Shown in pieces: positions 1 to 9,876 of a stretch of 64,000 bases of DNA (positions within the stretch are counted from its first letter, which is position 1; every line of letters begins with the position of its first letter). The DNA lies in contig WHUZ01000015.1 in NCBI GenBank assembly GCA_015179045.1, forward strand, positions 248,001-312,000, read 5' to 3'. A program made the translations under genes and the position numbers. The notes below the pieces were generated by a model. The model had not been told where the DNA came from and made no database searches. It was given only the letters and a program-made list of their open reading frames with translations. The stretch is from Kalaharituber pfeilii. Taxonomy: Eukaryota; Ascomycota; Pezizomycetes; Pezizales; Pezizaceae.

Positions 1-764
1 TTATAAAAATCCCGGAGGGGAAAACCAAAAAAAAGAAAAGACATTGAAATTGCAGTTGACACCCTGGAAATAATACCCGTGAAGATGCGCTTTTTTTCCG
101 CAAGCAGGGGGTAGGGGGAGGGTATCAGGAAATCGTGGGAATGGCAAGCAAGGGACCAGACGGGAAAGACTTGAAAAAAAAAAAAACCGGTTCGCATACA
201 TACATACTTGTATACAGCCTGGCTTTCATGTATGATTACATCCCCTATCGTCATTTCCCCCTATCATATCCCATACAAACCCCACCCTTACCCTCATCCT
301 ACTCTAGACTTACGCATACATCTCCACCCCCCACCGGGTTCTACGATTCCACAAAACACACACACACACACACACAAAAATCAGCAAAATACAACTACCC
401 AAATCCTCTCCCCACTCACTGATACAACCATTTCACATTTCCATATATACCCCCCCGTCTCCCACAACCCACACCTCCAGTATCTACTTTACCCCACCAA
501 AAAAATCCAAGAAAAAACCGCAAAAAAAGTACCCGTGGCGGTATATATATATACTGATACTGATACTGATATCACACATATATCATAACATATGGATCTG
601 GTATATATATAAAATAAAAAAAAAAATAAATAAAAAAGATAAAAACCTTAAAGTTCCAACTTTCAGACAAATAAATAAAAACAAAAAACATCCTTTCCAC
701 TCATATTGCAGCATACATTGTAATCTCAAAACAAATGAAAAACTCTTAAAAAAAAGTTTTTTTC
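1..764. other. Intergenic, 3' side of the homeobox gene
   Basis: No gene is supported here. The stretch holds A-tracts, a CA microsatellite near 357-376, a (CTGATA)-like repeat near 555-571 and TA-rich tracts near 540-610. The first 100 bases show no recognisable coding pattern. It is probably the 3' untranslated and downstream region of the minus-strand gene ending at 765. Confidence 0.6.
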
Positions 765-3700
765 CTATCTCCACTTCCCCGCACTCAAACTCAACAACAG
801 CTCCGCCCCTCCCAAGTCTAAATCCTCACTCACCCTGGATGCACTTCCCACGCCCACTGCCTGACTTATCTGTGTAGCCGGCACCGCACTCACCGTCTGC
901 TTCACCACCGCACCGCCCCTCTGCTCTCCCGTCCTCGATACTCCAGAACCAACCCCATTCTCATTCCCTCCATCCGCTACCTCCCCCAACACCGTCCTCC
1001 TCTTCTTCTTCGCTCTTTTCTCCGTCCCCGACGATGTCAACGAAACAATCTTACTCCCCTCCTCCCCCATCGTCCGCCGCCCTGCCTTAATCCCCGTCAT
1101 AGCTTGCGATGAGTATCCTTTCCTCTCCCTTTCCCCTACGCGCTCATGCTTGCTGACCATCTTCTGCTGCTGCACCGCAACCTCCTCTTCATTCCCCTCA
1201 CGCCCATGCAAATAATTCTCCTTATCGCTCTCTCCCCCCTGTATATAATAATCCTCACCCCCTGCTATCGCTCCACCTGCCTTCGCACCAGGCTTCCTAA
1301 TCCTCGCCATCGCCTCTGGTGGCGACGACGATGGTATAGTTTGCTGTGACTGTGACTGTGATCGTGATAGGGACGGCTGCCGCTGCGGCTGCTCGTAGAT
1401 CTCAATCATCTCACCATACCGCCTCTTCCTCGCCGAGGACGCCGGGAACGCGCTGGGCTGCATCAGCCTAGATGCCGGGGTTGTCGTAGCTGTGGGGTGA
1501 TGGTGCAGGCGATTTGCACCCTCAATCACCTCGCCCATCGACACCCTCTGTTTCTTCATCTCTACATTGGCACTAGCACCCACCACGCTCTTTTTTATCT
1601 TCGACGCCACCTTCTTGCCGCTAGGTGGCGCACGCTCAAGCACCTCCGCCCCAGTCTCCATCCCCAACCCACTATCCTCCCGTCCATACCCTCCAACGCT
1701 CCTCCCGACTCCGCTACCATTCTCCACCTTATCAAAAACCAGTTTCCGACTCGCAGCCCTCAACTCCTCCTGCGCTTCCTACTCCTTGCGATACTCAGCG
1801 CTGTGCCCGCCTCGTCCGGCTCGAACGATTGGTGATGGTGGTGGTGTTGCAGATCTCTGTATCCGTGTGCGCACGCTGAACATGAACACGACGAAGAGCA
1901 CGATGACGAGCGGGAGCCCGACGAAGAAGGATGCTGATGCTGCTTCTGATCGCAATAAAACTCCCACACTTTCGAGCTCTTGATACTATCCACCGCGCGG
2001 AGCACCGACGACGAGGACGCCACAGGCGCCGCTGGGCGACGGGGCGTCATCATTCCTGACAGCGGAAGTGGAGGTGGCAGGGTCGGTTCAGTGTCGATGA
2101 CAACTTCTGCTTTCCCTTCCAGGTTCGTCGACAGACGGAGAAACGAAGAGGTCTTTTTCTGTAGCGTCGGGGGCTGATAGTTTCCAGTGGGGTTCGTTCT
2201 CCGCGGATTGGGCACTGATGGTGCGGCGGTGGAGGATGACGGCGGCACCAGTGAGGACCCCCTGACGGGCGGCGGCTGGTCCGAGTGGATGTATTCCGAC
2301 AGCTCGCTCGGTGGTTCCCTGTTTAGGAACTGGGGCCCGTGTGATGCAGGCGGGATATTCGTCGTCCCAGCTACGCTACGGGATGGCGCTGGTAGCGCTG
2401 CGTCGGAGCTTAGTGCTTCTTGGAGCCGTATGTGGCTCTTGCTCGTACGCCGGATGGGGGGCGGGAGTTTACCTGCGGAAGGAGGGGCGGGGAGGATACC
2501 TTCTGCCTCATCATACTTACGGGAGGGCGTCTGGCCTTGGGAATAGTATCCATGGTTCTGAGAGGAGGCTTGGGATGATGAGAAGGGGTAGTTTGACGAG
2601 ACGTTGTCGTCGGGGTCATTGGAATGGTTGGACTCCTTTGGTCGAGCGTTGTCAGGGTGAGAGTAACGTCGTTGTTGGAGACTCTGTTGGGAGGAAGATG
2701 GAGGGTTCGAGATTGTCCCTGCATTAGGAGCCTCAGTCTGCGCGGGCATCTGTCCAGAACCATCCGAGCTGCTACTCTCATCTACACTCGTAAAGCCCCC
2801 CTGTGTCCCCATTCCCAACAAACTCCTTTGAAGACTCAAAGGATACCCCTGCATCTGCACCGGTGAGCTCGACTTCATCGTCTGACTATTCGGAATAATC
2901 TCATGCGGCAACAACGGCTTCATCTTCCTCCTCGCACTCTGTCTCTTATTCTGGAACCAGATCTGTGATGGCACGAAAAGGCTATCGAGTCCCTTTTGCG
3001 CCACTATACTTTGCAGTTCACTGCTGCGGGATTATATAAGTTCTAGGGCAGAGTCGTGCGTCAGCTTGGGTCCATAATCCTAGTAATGTTGCGTCAAAGG
3101 TATCGAAAACTAGTATAGCTAGCTCCCGACACCAATGCAGGGACCACATAGCTAACTGCCAATGGAATCCCTCGCCAACATAGATTGGGACCCAAGTTAT
3201 GATCTGGATCAGATTTGTGACGACTGGCCTTCAGCCCTGAACATTACCCCGCAGCAGGACGCAAATGAGCGGCAGCAACGGACCCGAATGTACGACCCAG
3301 CGGTTAGCCATCTCTTCTTGCATATGCACAAATGAGACAATAAAACAAAAGGGAGCTTATTGAGAAGCTAGCCCAGAGTTACGACGGGGCACAGCAAAAC
3401 TAACCTGAACTTCCTTGTCACCCATTTCCACCATAGCTGCAATCTCCTTCCTTCTCGCCTTATCCGGCCTGTCACATTTGCGATATTCCTCCTCCAAAAT
3501 CGCTTGGTCGTGCTGACTCGTCCTGCGCCGCCGCCGACGGGCCAGGCCCGCGTTATCGATTATCGGAGGTCGGTTATCGCGAAGGCCTTCCTGTGAATGC
3601 GTTATAAATGCATACGCGGAGGACGAATATGTAGTCTGGGCGGAGGTCGAGGCCGTTGAAGATGTGATTTTGGTACTCGGCGGCGGCGGAACGTTGATTC

Positions 3701-3794
3701 CGCCCTTCTCAGCTTGAGTCCGATAACCTCCTCCTCCTCCTCTCACTACGCCATTGACCTCAGCCTTTGTCGCTGTTGCTACCGCCGTCGCCAT
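765..3794 (-). CDS. Homeobox transcription factor, Yox1-like
   Basis: This is a predicted nuclear DNA-binding repressor. Exon 1 is 3405-3794, with ATG at 3794. A 442-bp phase-0 intron (2963-3404; donor gttagt, acceptor cacag) splits the homeodomain, so exon 1 ends in EVQ and exon 2 opens with IWFQNKRQSARRK. The domain starts with an Arg run near residue 85 and covers the last third of exon 1. Exon 2 (2962 downward) is Ser/Pro-rich and contains KVWEFYCD, a motif I recall from filamentous-fungal homeobox proteins. Near 1760-1790 the frame ends, and the continuation (765 to about 1778: SDKENYL, RRTVLGEV, C-terminal LSAGKWR) lies one base out of register. Either the sequence lacks a base there or an atypical intron exists. 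Total length is about 860 residues. Homeobox identity is firm; the Yox1-like label and the junction are inference. Confidence 0.8.
2963..3404 (-). other. Intron splitting the homeodomain
   Basis: The intron is GT-AG, phase 0 and 442 bp, which is long for this window, where most introns are 49-93 bp. Removing it restores the contiguous homeodomain (EVQ followed by IWFQNKR). It contains an antisense 57-codon ORF at 3162-3335. Confidence 0.85.
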
Positions 3795-6146
3795 TTCTCT
3801 TCGCCGAGTGTGAGTATCTGCACGATTCGTCTAGAAATCCGTGGGATATTCTTCAAGTCGTAACCCAATTCCAATATAAAACTTCTATCGTTTGCTTCGT
3901 CTGTGCAGATTTCCCAAATCCTAAATGAGCAACAAATCAGTCAGAAACGCAATTCCGCGACCTGCCCCCCCGCCAGTGTCACCCCAGCCTCCGGGATAAA
4001 AAAAAACTCGCAATCGCGCAACGCGTAAAAAAAGGACTAACAATTTAAGTAAAGTGCACCTGAACTTACCCGTTTTGCTCTCAATCTAGGTAGTGTGGAA
4101 TTCGGCAAATAGATGGGATGCACCTAGGTACCCACGCGCGTGTGTGCGCGTTATTTCTCAAATTGGTACCGTAATTGAGTTTTTGTCCCGCTTTTCCCTC
4201 CTCCTCTTCCTCTTCCTCCTTCACTCAACGGAAGAATAATAAAATCAAATCAATTTATGGGCCCCAAAAAAAAAAAAAGGAAATGAGACGACTGGGAGCT
4301 GTAATAAATGTTTAAAATAAAATAAAAATACCAGTAACGTAAAAATTCGTCCTTTCGTTCAGACCAGTTGATTGGACCACAGCAGCCGTGGAAAGCAGAG
4401 TCGGCGCTAATGTCGGTATTTTCCAGTCACCAAAAGAGGACCTCCCCAAAAAAATAATTTCGTAGGAAAAAACACAAACGCCAGCAAAAAAAACCCAAAA
4501 AAAACCCAAAAGAAATCCCAATCTTTAAACCGTCAAAGTTGCATAGAAAGGTTAAAAAAAACAAAAGCTGAAACCTCTCCTCCAAAATGGATATGTAGGT
4601 TGCGATGAAAAAAATGTTTCGAACCGATTCGCTTTTTGCGTTGCTTGCTGGGCGTTTACCTTGTTTCCGCTTGGGGGCGCACTGTAGGTTAAGTATGAGT
4701 TGCTGCCGCAAGTAAAGTAGAGTTTACTTTTATGGTTGCACAGCTACCGCTTGCTGTCCGGGAATGGAGGGAATGTCGCTCGCGTGCTTTGCTTGCTTGC
4801 TTGCTCCACGTCACGTCCGAGAAAAACCTGACTCAGTATACACCTCCCAGAATTGCTTACTCCAGAGCAGCTGCAGCGCGGGACGGCGAAAGTAGCGATA
4901 TTGTGAATATGAAATGATAACGAGTACTGTGAAAAGAGTCTTGCGATGGCCCCCTTGTTGCGTTTTTACTTTTTTGTTGACCCGGTATGGACTGACTGAT
5001 CGCCAAAAAATATCTTTGCGTGGGAAGAATGGAGAGAGAGGGAGCCGGGAAAAAAACCACTCAACGCGCCCCGCGTTGTTCACAAAAATTACGTTTTTTC
5101 CCATCAGCACCAGCACCCCCTTGTTCGAGGAACGGCTTTTTGGGGTAAACTGAGTGCGTGCATTTGCAGTAGCGCGTTTTAGACACACACACACACCACA
5201 CACACACACACACACCAATCCGCTTATGTATTACGTTTAATTTTTCCCACACCCGGCACGTCGAATTAAAAAAAAAAAATAAAAATAAAAATAAAATTAA
5301 AAAAAAATCCGAACGTACAGTAACTGTATGATACTAGGTAGTGGCCCCACAAATGAGTGACCGCACCAAGAGTGGTTGAGACTTTCCCCGTATGATAGAC
5401 ATGATGTGACGTTGGGGGCATGCAATACCTAAACGTCTGAGGCTGGATTATCTATTTTTGTTGTATCCTCCGTACCTCAAAGTATACCATCCCCTATATA
5501 TCAACCGCACCTTCTTTCACATAAACAAAACAACCCATCACCATCAACACCACCTCCCCTCCCCGCCCAAGCTCTCCATCTCCATCTCCCATCTCTCTAC
5601 ACCCACAATTCCAACCACCATCTACAACCCTCAACTCTTTCCCTTTCTTTCGTTTATATACAATTCAACCTCCTCACTTCCTCAGCCCGTCCTCATCTCT
5701 TATCCCCAACTTGTCCTTTCTTACCTACCTACATACCCATCTACCATACTCCACATGCGCTCCGACTTCGAAGCATCCCTCACAAAACACACATACATAC
5801 GTGACGATAAATATCCATAAAAAAAAACTCAATACAAAAAAGTATCTTACACACACATTATCAACATATCTTCATTCCACCTCCCCTGCCAATTTTTTTC
5901 CCCTTAAAAATCCCAAAATAAGATTCTCCCCCGCCGTAGACAACTCATACTTGACCAAAAGTATTTTTTTCTTTTTTTATTTACCATAATACACAAGAAT
6001 ATTTCTTCATTTTCCTTGGGTTAAAATTTTTTTTTTTTCTTGAAAACATAACTTATCCATTTCCCATTTCTTTTTTTTTTTTTTATTTTCTCTCTTCGAA
6101 TGAAATCAAAGAAAAGGCATAAGAGATATCCCCAAACTGCTAAACT

Positions 6147-6180
<34 letters not shown>

Positions 6181-6999
6181 CAAATCAAGAATATCAACAA
6201 AAATAAAATAAAATAAACCCAATAACCCCCTAATGTGTTATGATATGAATGCAAACGAAAAGAAAAATAACCCCCAAATCAGGTTACAAAACCACGCTCA
6301 ATGTGACCCGGGATTGAGAAGAACAAGATAAAACAAACAAGACCAGAGACAGAGACAGTTATGTTCACGTGACAGTCACTGAAAATACACAGCGAGAGAA
6401 TACATAGAGAGAGACTGATATATCAGTAAAGACAGTTGTAATCAAGCAAGCGAGCGAGAGAGCGCGAAAGAGCGCGAAAGAGCAAAAAGTTTTCAAATCG
6501 GAGCCAACAAAAACCAAAACCAAACCAACAAATCCCCACCACCACCATCTGCTCGTAAAACAAATACAATAATCAACGAGTGACATGAAGAAATAATTCC
6601 AGATAACGCTTACCTATAAGAAAAGAGTGGGATAGACAGAGAGAGACAGACACGGAGTATATAAAAACGAAGGGCCTTTGTATTGTAATGGTATAACTTT
6701 CATCGTTCCCTATCCATCTCATCCCATACCATCTCATCTCATCTCATCTCATCTCATCCATCCATCCATCCGGCATTTAAAAGCACCCATCCACCCACCC
6801 CGACCCCACAAACTAGACCCGGACCCAAATTGAGACCCGTATCAACCAAAGTTTCCAGTTTATATGTATAAAGAAACGAAATGAAAAAAGAAACATCCCA
6901 TCACAGGAACTCAAGGGAAGAAAGAACAAGGAAAAATTGTTAGCAGTAAGTACAGTATCCTGAAAAAAAAAAAAAAAAAAAAAAAACGAAACCAGGATA
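3795..6999. other. Long intergenic region, low-complexity rich
   Basis: This is the 5' side of the homeobox gene and the 3' side of the next minus-strand gene. I see no supportable gene. It holds a GCTT-type repeat near 4784-4806, an AC/CA microsatellite near 5182-5216, a long pyrimidine-rich plus strand at 5450-5760, a poly-A run of about 30 at 6149-6179, a (CATCT)n/(CATC)n array at 6717-6770 and another A-run at 6963-6986. Pyrimidine-rich tracts are common in fungal promoters, but no coding gene follows on the plus strand. Confidence 0.55.
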
Positions 7000-9876
7000 T
7001 CACGTTCTTATATCTTCCTTTGTCTTTTCCTTTAGCTTCCTCTTAGTCTTGCTTTTTTCTTTCTTCTCCTTCTTGTCCTTTATTGCCTGCGCCTGTTCCT
7101 TGTCCTTTTCCTTCTCCTTCTCCTTCTTCTCATCGTTCTCCCAAAACTTGAAAACCTTACTCCACTTCTTCTTCAGACTCTTCGGCTTCCCGTGCTTATC
7201 TACAGGCATTACATGCAGGGATTCCTCATTTCTCGGTGTGCTTGGAAGAATTCCGGAAGCGCAATAAGTAGCGTAAGTACTCGTCATCGTGCTACTGGAA
7301 CTAGTGAGGCTAGGTACGTCGTCAACACTCATTCTCATCTCGGGGCCTGGCTCGCCCAAGAAGCGGAACTCGGGGTCTGCATATGCGTCGAACGCAATAC
7401 CCTCTTGCATTGACAAGGCTGTGAGTTCCTTAAGGGTAAGGGAGTCCCGGCGGGAGGCAGATTGAGGGTTAAACGGAGTTGAAGGGACAGAGGTGGGGTC
7501 GGAAGCATAGGATGTGGCCGGTGTGGCGGGTTGGAGTGATGGTGATACAGCGGATGCGGGTGTTACCGTGGACGTAGAGGACTGGGCGGATGGGACTAAC
7601 GATGTACAGGAGTCCGATGATGTAACCTGGTCAGATTTGGCACTCTTGTTGTCTTGCGTAATCATTGACTCGACAAGTCGAGTGCGGCTGGCTGGAGCTT
7701 CATCTTCCGGTTCATCCTCTTCCTGGATGCTTTCGTTTCGAAGTGAACCGTTGCTCCCTAACGTAGGTGCAAGGCTGCTACGTCTTGGGCCCCTAGGAAC
7801 CGCATTCCAGTCCACGGATATTCCTTCTTCCCAAGTAGTAATACCATCACCGTTTGTCACTTGAATACCAATGCCTATACCACCAGTCGACATCCTTCGC
7901 GCGCCGACTTCACTTTCGTCGGTCTCTGAACCACTGTCACTGCCAGAGCTGCTTTCTTCCTCTTCCTCTTCATCTTCCTCAAACACATCATCCATCTCCA
8001 TACGTGAATTTTCCTCCAACGCAAAGAGCGGCATTTCTGGCATTGATTCACTTCGCTTGTGAGTACCTATAAAAGCAGCTCCAAAACTGGAACCCGCAAT
8101 ACCCATTCCAATCCCTGAGCCGATGCCCATCTTTCCTCCAGCCCCACTAGAATGCATTCTCCTCTTTGCCGCATTAAACCCCCCTGACGACCGACCCCCC
8201 GAACCAACAATTGGACTGTTAAATGGCCCCAAAGCAGCGTCCAAATCAATGACTGGGCTTTCGCGATCCGAGACAGAATGAGGATACCGAGGTGACATGG
8301 TAGAACTAAGCTCTTCCAAACTCCTTCCAGCCATGGAACCTTCAGGCATTATAACGTAACTCTCCGTCCAAGCTGGCGGGAGCTGCAGTTCTCCTTGTTT
8401 TCTGAAAGAGTTGTGTCTGGAGGGAGGTGTTGGACTCCTCTTGAGTGGTCTGCCAGTTTTGGTACTCTTACCTCCTTTACTCAAGACACCCTTTCCAAAC
8501 AAGAAATTCTTGAGATGTTTCTTCCTACGCTTCCCTCCCTTCTTTTTCTTGGGTGAACTGTCACCAAGCTGATCATTTGCCTTTCCAAACATATCAGACG
8601 ATGGAGAAGTTGTCTGTGGGGATCCATCACTTAATGCTTTCTTGTGCGTCTTCTTAGGTAGAATAACAGTCGGTGCGGGAGGTGGTGTCTCAGGAGACTG
8701 GGGAGAGGGCTGTGCCTGTGGGATTGGATCTACTGGGGCCGCTGGCAATAGCTCCAACGGAACTCGTGCCTTTGGCGTACCAAGGATAGCACCTGCGGTG
8801 CTTGGACGTTGAATGATGTGAGCAAACTGCGCCTGGAGTTCTGGAGAAAGCGGGCTTGTTGATGAACAGATCGAACTGCTTCTGCTTCGAGTGGTGGGAG
8901 AACGAGCAAGGCCTGGGGTACCTGGGCTTTTCATGCTGGGGGTACCAAAGTCCGCAATACTTGACATACTATCTGTTCCTCCATGAGCATGGACTGTACC
9001 CAAGCTGCTTGCGGGGGATAATGGCCTTGGGATGATTTCTACACTGTCAGTAAACGCAACTTTGGAAGATTTTCTGTCGTTATCTACTTGAGTATGGTTA
9101 GGTGGAGGAATTGCGACAATTCCCATTGCAGGGCTAACAGGAGCACTCCAACTATGTGATGGGGCGTTACTGGAATCTGGTTTGAGCTCGGCGGGTTTAG
9201 TTGCAGCACTGTCAGGGGATGGACTTGTTGCTACCGCTGGAATTGGTAAACTGGGTGCGCTTTGTGACAAAAGGCTCCAGACATCGCTAGATGAAATTGC
9301 ACCAGAACGACGGTGTGCATGACCTCTCCTCTGGTATCCAGAAGGCGGTCCAGGTTTCGGTACTGTCACTGCTTCTCCTTCACTAGATCCCTCTTTCGGA
9401 GTGGAGTCTGAGAACCCCTTCTCAACCCCATCAACGTCACTATTGTCCTTCTTGTGAGCTCTTCCAGCAGGCGCCGGTGCAAGAGTAACCGATGGCAGTG
9501 GAGGTGTAGGTAATGCTAACATTGATTGCGGGCGTTGTCTGTTTGGGTAGTATGGGGTCGATGGAGCACGTAACCTAGAAGGGCTAGGAGTGATAGCAGG
9601 TGGTGGAAGCACTCCTAATTCTGCAAGAAGAGTAGTTGCATCACTGGTACCGGAGCGAGGCCTAGTGAGGTTTGTGGCATTGGGCGTGGGTGCCTTCCGA
9701 GGGAAAACAAAATCATTGGGTGATTTCTCATCGCTAGATAGCAAAGATCTCGATCTCTGGTGACCCTGCACAAAGGGTGGACTGGCTGGGACCGCCAGTA
9801 TCTCTGATTTCATGGAAGGAGTGCTGGTTGTAGTAGTGGTAGTAGTAGTAATAGTAGCAGTAGTAGTGGCAGCCAT
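7000..9876 (-). CDS. Large disordered Ser/Pro/Thr-rich protein, fungal 'cell wall proline-rich'-like family
   Basis: A single 958-codon frame starts at ATG 9876. The N-terminus is a Thr/Ala run. The body is strongly enriched in Ser, Pro and Thr, with short ordered motifs: GHAHRRSGAISSSDVWSLL near residue 185, VAFTDSVEIIPRPLSP near 270 and SLTLKELTALSMQEGIAFDAY near 830. A basic block (KKKKGGKRRKKHLKNFLFGKG) lies near 440, an acidic run (DEEEEEE) near 640, and the C-terminus is a Lys/Glu-rich tail that is probably helical. The HRRSGAIS and PRPLSP motifs resemble an ascomycete family annotated as cell wall proline-rich protein. I see no signal peptide or membrane segment, so that name may mislead. 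Function is unknown; many SP/TP sites suggest heavy phosphorylation (inference). Confidence 0.75.
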   Translation of the reverse strand: MAATTTATITTTTTTTTSTPSMKSEILAVPASPPFVQGHQRSRSLLSSDEKSPNDFVFPRKAPTPNATNLTRPRSGTSDATTLLAELGVLPPPAITPSPSRLRAPSTPYYPNRQRPQSMLALPTPPLPSVTLAPAPAGRAHKKDNSDVDGVEKGFSDSTPKEGSSEGEAVTVPKPGPPSGYQRRGHAHRRSGAISSSDVWSLLSQSAPSLPIPAVATSPSPDSAATKPAELKPDSSNAPSHSWSAPVSPAMGIVAIPPPNHTQVDNDRKSSKVAFTDSVEIIPRPLSPASSLGTVHAHGGTDSMSSIADFGTPSMKSPGTPGLARSPTTRSRSSSICSSTSPLSPELQAQFAHIIQRPSTAGAILGTPKARVPLELLPAAPVDPIPQAQPSPQSPETPPPAPTVILPKKTHKKALSDGSPQTTSPSSDMFGKANDQLGDSSPKKKKGGKRRKKHLKNFLFGKGVLSKGGKSTKTGRPLKRSPTPPSRHNSFRKQGELQLPPAWTESYVIMPEGSMAGRSLEELSSTMSPRYPHSVSDRESPVIDLDAALGPFNSPIVGSGGRSSGGFNAAKRRMHSSGAGGKMGIGSGIGMGIAGSSFGAAFIGTHKRSESMPEMPLFALEENSRMEMDDVFEEDEEEEEESSSGSDSGSETDESEVGARRMSTGGIGIGIQVTNGDGITTWEEGISVDWNAVPRGPRRSSLAPTLGSNGSLRNESIQEEDEPEDEAPASRTRLVESMITQDNKSAKSDQVTSSDSCTSLVPSAQSSTSTVTPASAVSPSLQPATPATSYASDPTSVPSTPFNPQSASRRDSLTLKELTALSMQEGIAFDAYADPEFRFLGEPGPEMRMSVDDVPSLTSSSSTMTSTYATYCASGILPSTPRNEESLHVMPVDKHGKPKSLKKKWSKVFKFWENDEKKEKEKEKDKEQAQAIKDKKEKKEKSKTKRKLKEKTKEDIRT

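Noticed and set aside
1779..1967. Minus-strand frame with a membrane-like hydrophobic stretch inside the homeobox gene
   Set aside because: It is an off-register reading of the Ser/Cys-rich coding segment; the other register holds the conserved WEFYCD motif.
5458..5820. 120-codon plus-strand frame
   Set aside because: The composition follows the pyrimidine-rich tract, with no family resemblance; more likely promoter-like sequence.
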